In this document: in pieces, positions 15,497-23,498 of the stretch
Position numbering within the stretch: the first letter of the stretch is position 1
Layout: each line of letters opens with the position of its first letter
Origin: Nocardia asiatica NBRC 100129
Lineage (GTDB): Bacteria > Actinomycetota > Actinomycetes > Mycobacteriales > Mycobacteriaceae
Length of the DNA stretch: 32,115 bases
NCBI RefSeq assembly: GCF_000308415.1
Contig: NZ_BAFS01000142.1
Span: 1 to 32,115, forward strand
Direction: 5' to 3'
The notes under the pieces: generated by a model
Seen by the model: only the letters and a program-made list of their open reading frames with translations
Told to the model about the DNA's origin: nothing
The model's database searches: none
Position numbers and translations under genes: made by a program

Positions 15497-17050
15497 ATGC
15501 CCGCGCCGAAAGCCGATGTATTCGATCGCCTCAGCGCGCTGGCGGCGATCGAGGCGCCCGCGGACCGCCCGCGCAGGACGATCGCCGAGACGTTCACCGG
15601 AGATCCGCTCGGCAGCGTGCCGGTGGGCACGGCGGCCGATGTCGCGGCCGCCGTCGACCGTGCCAGGGCCGCGCAGGAGCACTGGGCGGCGCGGCCGGTG
15701 TCCGAACGCGCGGCGGTGCTGCATCGTTACCGGGCGCTGGTGGTGGAACACCGCGAGTTCCTGATGGACGTGGTGCAGGCCGAGACCGGCAAAGCGCGCT
15801 GGGCGGCCCAGGAAGAGATCATGGGCCTGATGTTCGCGGCCCGCTACTTCGCCAGGATCGCACCCGGCCTGCTGGGCGGCCGCCGGGTACCGGGCGCCTT
15901 CCCGGTGCTCAACCGCGCCTCCGTCCGGTACCAGCCGAAAGGCGTGGTCGGTGTCATCGCGCCGTGGAACTACCCGCTGCTGCTGTCGATCGGCGATTCC
16001 ATTCCCGCGCTCATGGCGGGCAACGCCGTGGTGGTCAAACCCGACAGCCAGACCCCGTTCTCCACGCTGGCCGGCGCGGAATTGCTGTACCGGGCGGGCC
16101 TGCCCCGCGAACTGCTCGCGGTCGTCCCCGGTCCGGGCGGCGTGGTCGGCACCGCGATCGTCGAGGCGTGCGACTACCTGATGTTCACCGGTTCCTCGGC
16201 GACCGGCCGCACCCTGGCCGAGCAGTGCGGCCGCCGGCTGATCGGCTTCTCCGCCGAACTCGGCGGCAAGAACCCGATGATCGTGGCCGCGGGCGCCGAC
16301 CTGGACAAGGCCGCCAAGGCGGCCGTGCGCGCCTGCTTCTCCAACGCCGGGCAGCTGTGCATCTCGATCGAGCGGCTCTATGTCGAGCGTGCGGTGGCCG
16401 CTGCCTTCACCGAGAAGTTCGTCGCCGCGGTGAACGCCGCGAAACTGGGCGCGGCGTACGACTATTCGGCCGACATCGGCAGCCTCATCTCCGAAACGCA
16501 AGTGGAAACGGTGGCCAAGCACGTCGCGGACGCCACGTCGAAGGGGGCGAAGGTGCTGACCGGCGGTAAGGCGCGCCCGGATCTGGGGCCGCTGTTCTTC
16601 GAGCCGACCGTGCTGAGCGAGGTGACCGACGAAATGGAATGCGCTCGCGACGAAACCTTCGGCCCGCTGGTCTCCATCTACCCCGTCGACAGCGTCGACG
16701 AAGCCGTGCGTCTGGCCAACGACACCGATTACGGCCTCAACGCCTCGGTGTGGGCGGCGAGCAAATCGGAAGGCGAACGGATCGCGCGGCGGCTGCACGC
16801 GGGCACGGTCTGTGTGGACGAGGGTTACGCGCCGGCGTGGGGCACCACCGCGGCCCCGATGGGCGGCATGGGCATTTCCGGGGTGGGGCGCCGCCACGGC
16901 CCGGACGGCCTGCTGAAGTTCACCGAACCGCAGTCGGTCGTGGTCACCCGGTTCATGAATCTCGACGCGCCGAAACTGTTCCCGAAGGGCAAGTGGCAGC
17001 CGTTCCTGATGACCGTCGCCCGCAGCCTGCGCTTCCTGCCGGGACGCTGA
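15497..17050 (+). CDS. gabD2: Aldehyde dehydrogenase, succinate-semialdehyde dehydrogenase (NADP+) GabD2-like
   Basis: A 517-aa NAD(P)-dependent aldehyde dehydrogenase. It has the cofactor loop PWNYPLLLS and the segment TGSSATGR, the general base Glu in ELGGKNP and the nucleophile Cys in NAGQLCISIER, followed by ETFGPLVS. Length and the long C-terminal tail (LFPKGKWQPFL) match mycobacterial GabD2, which oxidises succinic semialdehyde to succinate in the cytosol. Assignment of the exact substrate is by family resemblance. The gene has its own promoter, GGAGG ribosome site and a strong downstream hairpin, so it is monocistronic. It is divergent from the conservon. Confidence 0.87.
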   Translation: MPAPKADVFDRLSALAAIEAPADRPRRTIAETFTGDPLGSVPVGTAADVAAAVDRARAAQEHWAARPVSERAAVLHRYRALVVEHREFLMDVVQAETGKARWAAQEEIMGLMFAARYFARIAPGLLGGRRVPGAFPVLNRASVRYQPKGVVGVIAPWNYPLLLSIGDSIPALMAGNAVVVKPDSQTPFSTLAGAELLYRAGLPRELLAVVPGPGGVVGTAIVEACDYLMFTGSSATGRTLAEQCGRRLIGFSAELGGKNPMIVAAGADLDKAAKAAVRACFSNAGQLCISIERLYVERAVAAAFTEKFVAAVNAAKLGAAYDYSADIGSLISETQVETVAKHVADATSKGAKVLTGGKARPDLGPLFFEPTVLSEVTDEMECARDETFGPLVSIYPVDSVDEAVRLANDTDYGLNASVWAASKSEGERIARRLHAGTVCVDEGYAPAWGTTAAPMGGMGISGVGRRHGPDGLLKFTEPQSVVVTRFMNLDAPKLFPKGKWQPFLMTVARSLRFLPGR

Positions 17051-17058
17051 CATACGAC

Positions 17059-17092
17059 GTCCGCCCGGGTGGTCGTGCCCACCCGGGCGGAC
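17059..17092. terminator. Strong bidirectional hairpin terminator
   Basis: A perfect 14-bp inverted repeat (17059-17072 with 17079-17092, arm GTCCGCCCGGGTGG) with a six-base loop begins eight bases after the gabD2-like stop. It lies between convergent genes (gabD2-like and DUF779) and can serve both. No T-tract. Confidence 0.85.
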
Positions 17093-17118
17093 AGCCCGCC
17101 GGTCGGCTCGTGCAGGGG

Positions 17119-17610
17119 TCACGCCAACCGGTCGGCTCCGGTGCGCGGCGGTCCTCCGGCCGCCAGCGCCGCTGCCTCGTCGTCGGTGAGCAGCCGTGTC
17201 CGGACGACGAAGGGCATGTTCTCGAGCGCTTCCGTGGCACAGCCGCCGGGCTCGTCGGCCACGTCCACGGTGAGGTGGGTGTGCTTCCAGTGCTCGTACT
17301 GCTCGCCGCTGATCCACAATTCGGTGTGCCAGGGAAGGCTTCCCAGCAGGATGTCCGCGCCATCGATCCGGGACTCCCGGATGGGCAGGCACCGCGGTCG
17401 GCCACCGTCGCGGTGCCCGCCGGATTCGTGCAGCAGCACCGCTCCGTGCTGGTCGATCACGCGGCGCAGGACGGCCCGCGCGCGGTCGGTGATGTCCACC
17501 CGATGCGTTCGACGCGACGCCGCGCCGTCCGACCGGCGTGGACGACGCGGCCGGAGCGCGTCGGGTAGTCGGCGATCCCGGAGTCCCGCTCCCGGTCTGG
17601 TGTAGCTCAT
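17119..17610 (-). CDS. DUF779 protein, orphan and divergent
   Basis: A 163-aa frame whose residues 38-150 match DUF779 (VDITDRARAVLRRVIDQHG, then LPWHTELWISGEQYEHWKHTHLTVDV, FVVRTRLL). The family is usually encoded next to an ExaC/AcoD-type acetaldehyde dehydrogenase. No such gene is adjacent here, only a GAF regulator upstream. The family's conserved SGG-C-C-D-G-S region reads SGGHRDGGRPRC, so two cysteines are missing. The first 37 residues are arginine-rich and look unlike the family. ATG 17610 has a GAGGG ribosome site close by, but a GTG at 17499 matches the usual family start better. It is possibly non-functional or re-purposed. Confidence 0.68.
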   Translation of the reverse strand: MSYTRPGAGLRDRRLPDALRPRRPRRSDGAASRRTHRVDITDRARAVLRRVIDQHGAVLLHESGGHRDGGRPRCLPIRESRIDGADILLGSLPWHTELWISGEQYEHWKHTHLTVDVADEPGGCATEALENMPFVVRTRLLTDDEAAALAAGGPPRTGADRLA

Positions 17611-17681
17611 GATCCCTCGCAGATATCTCGGACCGGCCCACTATGGTCCGCGGAGGTTGGCGCGAGGTTGGTGCGAAAGCG

Positions 17682-18896
17682 TCAGTCGCGCAACGCCGTA
17701 TGCAGCCGAGCCGCGACTGTCGCGCGCCGCGGATCGTCCGGCGGGAGCAGCCGCAACGCGTGCTCGTGCACCGCGATATCGCGCGGTGCCCGTTCGCCGA
17801 ACGCCACGGCGTGCTCGGCGCGGTCGCCGGCGAGCACGGCGGTCCGCACCCCGACGTCGAGGTAGTCGCGCCACCGCAGCACGCCGGGTGCCTCCGAACC
17901 GGGCAGCAGCGGTCCCCGGTAGAGCCAGACCGCCGAGGTGGCGTCGCCCGCGGTGATGGCGGCGAACAGTTCGACGGCGTCGCAGGCGACCGGGCCGGTC
18001 AGCACGTAACGGCGGTTGCTGATCGCGCCGCCGATCGCGCGGCGCAGATGTGAGACGTCCGCCTTGAGCGTGCTGGTGGAGACCGCGCGGTCGCCGTACA
18101 GGGCGGCGTGCAACTGCTCCGGCGTCCAGCCGTCCGGCTGCAGGGCCAGCAGTGCCAGGATCTCCAGCTGCCTAGGCGGCAGCGCGAGCGGCACACCGTC
18201 GCACAGCAGGCGGGCGCCGCCGAGGCAGGCCAACCGGATCCCGGGCGGGGGCGCGGGCTCGGTAGTGCGCAGCATCGTCTCCACCGCCGTCCCCAGGGCG
18301 CGCACCGAGGTCAGCACCGCGGGATGGGAGCGGTCCCAGGAACTGGACAGATCCAGCGCGCCGACCTGTCTTCCGTCGGGCCCGTGGATCGGCGCGGAGT
18401 AGCAGACCCAGCCGTGCAGGGCGGCGACCAGGTGTTCGGCCGAGAACACCGAGGCGGCGCGGTCGGTGTGCAACGCCAGCGCCACGCCGGTGGTGCCCAT
18501 GTGGCTTTCGTCCCAGCAGCCGCCGGGCGCGAGATTCACCTGCTCGGCCTGCCTGCGCAGCGCGCGGTCGCCGCAGGACCACAGGACGGTGCCCGCCGGA
18601 TCGGTGACCACGGCCAGATACCCGGAGTCCTCGGTGACGGCTCGCAGCTCACCCGCGAGCGCCGTGACCGGTCCGCGCAGTGGGGACGCGGCCCATCGGT
18701 CTCCGATATCGTCCACGCCCGGCGCCTCGGTGGTGGCGGGATCGACCGTGTGCAGCGACCGCCGCCAGGATTGCGCTACTTCGTTGCGCAGCACGGTATG
18801 CCGGGGCGGGGACGCGGCGTGCGGAGCTGTCGCCCAGCGTTCCCATTCTCTTTGCAGGTCACCCCGCTGTTGGGTGAAGGTGCGGAACTGCGCCAC
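17682..18896 (-). CDS. GAF-domain regulator with C-terminal winged helix (AcoR-like without AAA+)
   Basis: A 404-aa regulator. Residues 40-60 contain the AcoR-type signature RNEVAQSWRRS. A GAF sensor follows (GTVLWSCGD, GGCWDESHMGTTGVALAL, HGWVCYSAPIHGPDGRQVGALDLS). The C-terminus (about 235-320) is a winged-helix of OmpR/BTAD style (LALPPRQLEILALLALQPDG then LKADVSHLRRAIGG). The AAA+ and Fis domains of classical AcoR are absent. Actinobacterial proteins of this architecture commonly control ethanol/acetaldehyde dehydrogenase genes with DUF779. Here only DUF779 follows, 71 bp downstream on the same strand. The start is a GTG at the 18896 end with no clear ribosome site. The inducer is unknown. 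Confidence 0.82.
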   Translation of the reverse strand: MAQFRTFTQQRGDLQREWERWATAPHAASPPRHTVLRNEVAQSWRRSLHTVDPATTEAPGVDDIGDRWAASPLRGPVTALAGELRAVTEDSGYLAVVTDPAGTVLWSCGDRALRRQAEQVNLAPGGCWDESHMGTTGVALALHTDRAASVFSAEHLVAALHGWVCYSAPIHGPDGRQVGALDLSSSWDRSHPAVLTSVRALGTAVETMLRTTEPAPPPGIRLACLGGARLLCDGVPLALPPRQLEILALLALQPDGWTPEQLHAALYGDRAVSTSTLKADVSHLRRAIGGAISNRRYVLTGPVACDAVELFAAITAGDATSAVWLYRGPLLPGSEAPGVLRWRDYLDVGVRTAVLAGDRAEHAVAFGERAPRDIAVHEHALRLLPPDDPRRATVAARLHTALRD

Positions 18897-19025
18897 GTGA
18901 AGACCCGTCGTCGTGTGAGTTCATGATCGCTCTCCCATTCTGGCGGACGCCGACGAGGGTGGCGAGCGGTTCGAGCCCTACCGGCCGGTCGGGGTGGCTT
19001 TCGAGCGAAGTGCGGCACGACGCCA

Positions 19026-19031
19026 TAGGCT
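19026..19031 (+). promoter_or_regulatory. -10 box of a probable leaderless transcript
   Basis: TAGGCT is placed six bases before ATG 19038, the same hexamer and distance as at the NUDIX gene (2067). No ribosome-binding site separates them. Confidence 0.45.
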
Positions 19032-19037
19032 GCTGGC

Positions 19038-19460
19038 ATGGCGACCGGTTTCCAGCGGGCACGCCTCGCCGATGTGCACGAGGTGGCCGCGGGCATGCCC
19101 CATGTGACGCGCGTCGACGGACCGCTCGGCAACCCGATCTACCAGGTCGGGGGCAAGTCGTTCGTGTTCTTCCGCAATCCACGTCCGGATGCCGTCGACC
19201 CGGGCACCGGCGAGCGCTATACCGATGTGATCGTGATCTGGGTGCCCTCGGAGTCGGACAAACAGGCGCTGGTGCAGGACCCCGACGCGCCGTTCTTCAC
19301 GACGAAGCACTTCGACGGGCATCCGTCGGTCCTGGTGCGGGCGAGCAGGATCGGGGAGCTGAGCCGTCGCGAGCTCACCGAGATCGTCCAGGACGCCTGG
19401 CTGGCCAGGGCCTCGCGCAAGCGCGCGGCGGACTGGCTGGCCGCCCATCCGCCGCGCTGA
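19038..19460 (+). CDS. MmcQ/YjbR family protein
   Basis: A 140-aa YjbR/MmcQ-type protein with a CyaY-like/double-wing DNA-binding-like fold. Diagnostic parts are the opening helix DVHEVAAGMPHVTR, GNPIYQVGGKSFVFF, and the end region GELSRRELTEIVQDAWLARASRK. The function of the family is not established; DNA binding has been proposed from structure. ATG 19038 sits six bases after TAGGCT. It is convergent with the lipoprotein gene, with only three bases between the stops. Confidence 0.9.
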   Translation: MATGFQRARLADVHEVAAGMPHVTRVDGPLGNPIYQVGGKSFVFFRNPRPDAVDPGTGERYTDVIVIWVPSESDKQALVQDPDAPFFTTKHFDGHPSVLVRASRIGELSRRELTEIVQDAWLARASRKRAADWLAAHPPR

Positions 19461-19463
19461 GCC

Positions 19464-19787
19464 TCACTTCCGGATGAAGATGCCTGCGACGTCGGCGTTC
19501 TTGATCGGGGTGTCGGTATTGGCCTGGGCGCCGCACAGCAGGTCGACCGACACCATCGTCGCGTCCACCACGGTGCCCGCGGGCTCGCGGTCGTCCCGGC
19601 TCTGCTGCTTGACGAACTTGGTGATCGTCGTGCGCTTGGTGTCCTGATCCTGCTTGACGTACTCGCTGCACGGGGTGTCGCCGCCGCGGTTGAGGGCGCG
19701 CTCGATGTCGGTGCAGCCCGCGAGCGCCATGGCGACCAGCGCGATCCCGAGGCCGGTTCGGCCGGTCCGTGACAGCGTGGCGTTCAT
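19464..19787 (-). CDS. HdeA-like secreted lipoprotein
   Basis: A 107-aa precursor. The N-terminal signal (basic start, then GIALVAMALAGC) ends in a lipobox with Cys about residue 24, so it is anchored outside the membrane. The mature part has two cysteines far apart (TPCSEYV and VDLLCGA), separated by a charged helical stretch, and resembles actinobacterial proteins related to the acid-stress chaperone HdeA. HdeA binds unfolding proteins at low pH in E. coli; here the role is inferred only from the pattern. ATG 19787 is supported by AGGAGGAG six bases upstream. An in-frame start at 19901 would run through the ribosome site and into the preceding gene. Confidence 0.75.
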   Translation of the reverse strand: MNATLSRTGRTGLGIALVAMALAGCTDIERALNRGGDTPCSEYVKQDQDTKRTTITKFVKQQSRDDREPAGTVVDATMVSVDLLCGAQANTDTPIKNADVAGIFIRK

Positions 19788-19882
19788 GGTCTCCTCCTGA
19801 GGTTCGGGCACGGCGTTGCCCGCCGCGATCGGCTCCAGACTAGAGCCCGTACGCGCGAGCGTTCGCCGACCGGCCGCGGCGG

Positions 19883-21022
19883 CTAGGTGCGCAATACGCA
19901 CAGCGGGACGTTCATCTCCGCGGGCGTGAGCGAACCGTGGTGACCGACCAGCCAGGACTGCAGCGGTTCGGCGCCGGTGCGGATGACGCCACGCCGCCCT
20001 CGGGCGACCACGACCAGATCGCCGATGCGCTGGGCGACCGCGGGATCGACCGTGGGGCCGAACCAGCCGCGAGCGACGGTTTCCTCCCGGTCGAGCACCT
20101 CGAAGTCCGGCCCGAGCGTGGCCTGCCAGGCAGCCGCGACGTCGGATGTGGCACCGTCCACCGTGTAGACGTGCCGGGCGCGCGCCTCACCGCCGAGCGC
20201 CCGGACGCCTTCGCGTAGAACGGGAGTGGTGTCGAAATCGATGCGATCCTCCAGTTGCACCATGCCGTGATCGGCGGTGACCAGCAGCGCCGCGCCGGGT
20301 GGCAACTCCTCGGCGAGGGCGGCGGCGAGCCGGTCGGCGTTGGCGAGCTCCAATTCCCAGGAGCGCGACTCGGGCCCGCGCACATGCCCGGTCAGGTCGA
20401 GGTCACCGTGGTAGGTGTAGACCAGCGCACGGGGCCCGGCGCGCAGCGCTTCGCTCACACCGGCGATCAGGTCGCCGAAGGACAGTTGGGGGCGGAACTC
20501 GCAGCCGCGCAGAACCGCTTTGGTGAGTCCGGACCCCGCCTGATCGCGTGGCGACACCTGGGCGACGGCGATGCCGTCGGCGGCGGCGCGCTCGAAAACC
20601 GTTGTGCGCGGCTGGAACTGCTCGGGAACGAGTTCGCTGCGCAGATCGGACTTGGGCACCCCGTGCAGCCGCCAGGACAGCGGGACGAACAGCCGGTCGT
20701 AGCCGGGGACGTGGAACAGATAACCGACCACGCCGTGTTCGCCGGGCGGAACGCCCACCCCGAGCGAGGTGAGGCTGGTGGCCGTCGTCGTGGGAAAGCC
20801 CGCCGTGAGCGAGCGCGGTGCGAGGCCGGACAGGAAGGGCGCCGCAGTGGGATTCGCGACGAGGTCCTGGTAGCCGAGCCCGTCCACCAGCAGGACGCAG
20901 GCCCGCTCGATGGCGAGCCCGAGCCCCAGGCGGTCCTCCTCGCCGGGCACGCCGAGACCGGCGAGGACAGAGGGGAACAGATCGGCGAGAGAGCCCGTAC
21001 CGTAACGCGGCGCGACGAACAC
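19883..21022 (-). CDS. Alkaline-phosphatase superfamily hydrolase (nucleotide pyrophosphatase/phosphodiesterase type)
   Basis: A 379-aa metal-dependent hydrolase. The metal ligands and nucleophile expected for the AP/NPP superfamily are visible in order: LLVDGLGY (Asp), PTTTATSLTSLG (Thr nucleophile), YHGDLDLTGH (Asp and His), TADHGM (Asp, His) and GHHGSLT (His). PGEHGVVGYLF also matches the family. Such enzymes cleave phosphodiesters or pyrophosphates, here probably cytosolic since no signal peptide is seen. The GTG at 21022 is the start; no strong ribosome site is seen. The gene is 43 bp downstream of an NTF2-like gene on the same strand. Confidence 0.9.
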   Translation of the reverse strand: MFVAPRYGTGSLADLFPSVLAGLGVPGEEDRLGLGLAIERACVLLVDGLGYQDLVANPTAAPFLSGLAPRSLTAGFPTTTATSLTSLGVGVPPGEHGVVGYLFHVPGYDRLFVPLSWRLHGVPKSDLRSELVPEQFQPRTTVFERAAADGIAVAQVSPRDQAGSGLTKAVLRGCEFRPQLSFGDLIAGVSEALRAGPRALVYTYHGDLDLTGHVRGPESRSWELELANADRLAAALAEELPPGAALLVTADHGMVQLEDRIDFDTTPVLREGVRALGGEARARHVYTVDGATSDVAAAWQATLGPDFEVLDREETVARGWFGPTVDPAVAQRIGDLVVVARGRRGVIRTGAEPLQSWLVGHHGSLTPAEMNVPLCVLRT

Positions 21023-21065
21023 GAAGCTCAGAATGTCAACGGGGGTGGGGGCATGGCAAGGGCGC

Positions 21066-21377
21066 TCAGGCTTGACCGGTCTCGAAGCGGCTCACTTTGC
21101 CGTCGCGGAGGACGAATCGCCAGGTGGTCCGCATCGAGCCCCATCGCGAATTGGTGTAGTCGGCAACCAGTTCGATGCCGCCGTCGCCGACGGACTCGAC
21201 CCGCATCCGCGCGTTGCTGTCGAAGATCTCCGCGGCGGTCCACTGGGCGAGGTTGCGCTCCACGCCGTCGTCGGACATCGTGGCGTCGTCGGTGAGGACC
21301 GCGTAGAACCGATCCTGGTCGTTGGCGTTGAGCGCGTCGACGAACTCCTGCACCGTCGGATCCAGCTGCGCGGTCAT
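21066..21377 (-). CDS. SnoaL/NTF2-like protein
   Basis: A 103-aa alpha+beta-barrel protein of the NTF2/SnoaL type. It has a first helix VQEFVDALNANDQDRFYAVL, then TDDATMSDDG, and strands ending TTWRFVLRDGKVSRFETGQ. Members may be small enzymes or ligand-binding proteins; nothing here fixes the role. ATG 21377 follows GAGAGGA by about eight bases. It is probably co-transcribed with the downstream hydrolase and lies 60 bp beyond the TetR gene on the same strand. Confidence 0.85.
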   Translation of the reverse strand: MTAQLDPTVQEFVDALNANDQDRFYAVLTDDATMSDDGVERNLAQWTAAEIFDSNARMRVESVGDGGIELVADYTNSRWGSMRTTWRFVLRDGKVSRFETGQA

Positions 21378-21437
21378 CCGGGTCGTCCTCTCGGATCGGT
21401 GTGAGAAGCATCGGATAGCGAACGTCTGGCGTCTACT

Positions 21438-22064
21438 CTAGGTCCTCGGCGGCGCGCTCGGCTCGATGAATGTCGCGAACGTCCGCATGACGTCGTCCAC
21501 CAGCGCAGGGGCGGTGGCGCCGAACTGTACGGCGCGCTTTTCCAGCTGACCGTCCAGCCACAGCGATGCCAGCCCGTGGCCGAGCCCCCAGAACATGACC
21601 GCCAAGGTGTCGGCTTTGTCGGCGGGCAGCTCTCCGGCGCGGACACATTCCGCGATCGCGTCGGCCAGCACCCCGAACGCCGCGTCGCCCGCGGCCATGG
21701 TGTCCGGGTGCTTGTCGGGCTGGGAGAGCTCCGGCCGGAACATCAAGCGGAAATAGGCCGGTTGTTCTCGGGAGAACCGCACATAGGCGTTCGCCAGCGC
21801 GGTCAAGGCGGCCATGGGTGTGCCCGCCTCCGCGCGGGCCGCCGCCAGCCGCGCGCCGAGCAGTTGGAAACCCTGGGTGGACAGTGTCGCGAGCAGGGCG
21901 GAACGGTCGGGGAAATGGTGGTACGGCGCCGCGGTGCTCACACCCGCCTCCCGCGCCACCCTGCGCAGGCTGACCGCCGCGAGTCCCTCTGTCTCGATCA
22001 ATCGCAGGCAGGCGGCCAGCAGTGCGTCGCGCAGGGCGCCGTGGTGGTAACTGGTCCGCGTCAC
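21438..22064 (-). CDS. TetR-family transcriptional regulator
   Basis: A 208-aa TetR repressor. The N-terminal helix-turn-helix reads SLRRVAREAGVSTAAPYHHFPDRSALL (about residues 31-57, typical SxxAPYxHF). The C-terminal ligand domain (YFRLMFRPEL, FWGLGHGLASLWLDGQL) resembles the WHG/TetR_C_33 type. The GTG at 22064 stands six bases after TACGCT, so the transcript is probably leaderless. It is divergent from the extended SDR gene and most likely represses that gene through the palindrome at 22119-22137. The effector is unknown. Confidence 0.92.
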   Translation of the reverse strand: MTRTSYHHGALRDALLAACLRLIETEGLAAVSLRRVAREAGVSTAAPYHHFPDRSALLATLSTQGFQLLGARLAAARAEAGTPMAALTALANAYVRFSREQPAYFRLMFRPELSQPDKHPDTMAAGDAAFGVLADAIAECVRAGELPADKADTLAVMFWGLGHGLASLWLDGQLEKRAVQFGATAPALVDDVMRTFATFIEPSAPPRT

Positions 22065-22088
22065 CGTCCGAGCGTATGCGACGTCTGC

Positions 22089-22137
22089 TGGACAACCTAA
22101 CTATGCGGTGATTAGATTATCTGAGCGGCGCTCAGAT
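22089..22137 (+). promoter_or_regulatory. Promoter and perfect palindromic TetR-type operator
   Basis: TGGACA (22089-22094) and TAGATT (22113-22118) with 18 bp spacing form a good promoter for the SDR gene. Immediately after the -10 lies ATCTGAGC-GGC-GCTCAGAT (22119-22137), a perfect 8-bp inverted repeat that covers the expected transcription start. This is an ideal repressor site for the adjacent TetR protein; binding itself is inferred. Confidence 0.72.
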
Positions 22138-22175
22138 GGGCGCCGCGCCGACCACTGCGACAGACGGGTGAAGGC

Positions 22176-23252
22176 ATGAGCACACGGGTAATGGTCACCG
22201 GCGCAACGGGTTTCGTTGCCGGTCACGTCATCGGCGAGTTGCTGGAGCACGGCTACACCGTGCGCGCGACCGTCCGCGACCTCGCCGCCACCGGCAAACG
22301 GGCCCATCTGGTCGAGCTCGCGCGCCGGACCGGGGGCGAACTGGAGTTCGCGCAAGCCGACCTGACCGGCGACGACGGCTGGGCGTCCGCCGTTACGGGC
22401 TGCACCGACGTGCTGCACGTGGCGTCTCCGTTCCCCACCACCCCGCCGGACGACGAGAACGAACTCATCGACACGGCGGTGGAAGGAACCCTGCGCGTGT
22501 TGCGCGCCTGCGCCGCCGCGGGCACGGTGCGGCGGGTGGTGCTGACCTCCTCGATCGCGGCGATCGCGTACGGTCACGCCGAGGACGCCCCGCGCACCGA
22601 GGCCGACTGGACCGTGGTCGAGCGCAGCCCGGCCTATCAGAAGAGCAAGACGCTGGCCGAGCGGGCGGCCTGGGATTTCGTCGCTCAGCTTCCGGCCGGC
22701 GCGGGATTCGAACTGGTCGTCGTGAATCCCGGCATGGTGCTCGGGCCGGTGCTGTCCGCGGCGACGAGCACCTCGCACGAGTCCGTGCGCAGGTTGCTGG
22801 CGGGGGACGTACCGGGTACGCCCCGGGTCGGCTGGGCGCCGGTGGACGTGCGCGATCTCGCCGCGGCGCACCGGCTGGCCCTGGAGACGCCGGAGGCGGC
22901 GGGCAACCGCTACATCTGCGCGGGCGAGCATCTGTGGATGGGAGAGATGGCGCGCATCCTCGCCGAAGAATACGGGCCGCGCGGGTTCCGCGTGCCGACC
23001 AGAGCCCTGCCGAACTGGGTCGTGCGTTCGGTCGCCATCTTCGACAAGGGCGTCCGGCTGACCCTGCCGACGCTGGGGCGCACCGAGTCGCTCAGCGCCG
23101 AGAAGGCCCGGCGCGAGCTGGGCTGGACCATGCGCCCAATCCGGGAAACACTGCTCGACACCGCCGAAAGCCTGCTGCTGCGCGGGATCGTCGCGTCGCC
23201 GCGGCGTGCGTCTTCGCCACCGGCCGCCGCGGCGAGCGCCGCGCGCGTCTGA
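22176..23252 (+). CDS. NAD(P)-dependent epimerase/dehydratase (DFR-like extended SDR, aldehyde reductase type)
   Basis: A 358-aa extended short-chain dehydrogenase. The Rossmann motif TGATGFVAGHV is at about residues 8-18. The catalytic serine lies in LTSSIAAIAYG and the Tyr/Lys pair in AYQKSK. Adjacent sequence (VVNPGMVLGP) is typical of dihydroflavonol-4-reductase-like aldehyde/ketone reductases. The C-terminal 20 residues are alanine-rich and probably floppy. ATG 22176 has GAAGG just upstream. It is controlled by a TetR-type operator and so is probably induced by a carbonyl-containing or other xenobiotic compound (inference). A small membrane protein gene follows after 9 bp. Confidence 0.9.
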   Translation: MSTRVMVTGATGFVAGHVIGELLEHGYTVRATVRDLAATGKRAHLVELARRTGGELEFAQADLTGDDGWASAVTGCTDVLHVASPFPTTPPDDENELIDTAVEGTLRVLRACAAAGTVRRVVLTSSIAAIAYGHAEDAPRTEADWTVVERSPAYQKSKTLAERAAWDFVAQLPAGAGFELVVVNPGMVLGPVLSAATSTSHESVRRLLAGDVPGTPRVGWAPVDVRDLAAAHRLALETPEAAGNRYICAGEHLWMGEMARILAEEYGPRGFRVPTRALPNWVVRSVAIFDKGVRLTLPTLGRTESLSAEKARRELGWTMRPIRETLLDTAESLLLRGIVASPRRASSPPAAAASAARV

Positions 23253-23261
23253 GGGGCCCTC

Positions 23262-23450
23262 ATGCTGGTCGCGACTCTGATCGTCACTACGGTCGCCATG
23301 GTGCGGCGCAGGTTCGCCCGGCGGTCCGCGAGCGGGGGCTCCGCCGGGCTCCGCGTCCACCGCCCCACCAGGCGGGCGCTGCCGGTCGCCACCGCCCTCG
23401 TCGCGCTGCTCGGCGTCGCGCTGGCGGCCGGCGCGCTCACTCAGTGCTGA
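23262..23450 (+). CDS. Small two-span membrane protein
   Basis: A 62-aa protein starting at ATG 23262, with GAGGGG about seven bases upstream and nine bases after the SDR stop, so co-transcription is likely. It has a short hydrophobic N-terminus (LVATLIVTTVAMV), a basic middle (RRRFARR ... RPTRRA) and a second hydrophobic helix (VATALVALLGVALAAGAL) ending in Cys. No family recognised. Codon use is G/C-rich at third positions like its neighbours, which supports it being real. Confidence 0.55.
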   Translation: MLVATLIVTTVAMVRRRFARRSASGGSAGLRVHRPTRRALPVATALVALLGVALAAGALTQC

Positions 23451-23484
23451 ACCGGCCCCGGCGCGTACGGGTCGGGCCCGGTTC
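23449..23484 (+). terminator. Hairpin after the small membrane protein gene
   Basis: GAACCGG (23449-23455) pairs with CCGGTTC (23478-23484). With one bulge the pairing continues through the C/G-rich inner bases. It overlaps the stop codon and ends just before the next gene's -10 box. There is no T-tract. Confidence 0.5.
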
Positions 23485-23498
23485 GCTAGACAGGACAC

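Noticed and set aside
15281..17641. A 786-residue open frame on the minus strand opposite the GabD2-like gene
   Set aside because: It is the antisense shadow of a high-GC gene; it shows no family motifs, while the plus strand has full aldehyde dehydrogenase motifs, promoter, ribosome site and terminator.
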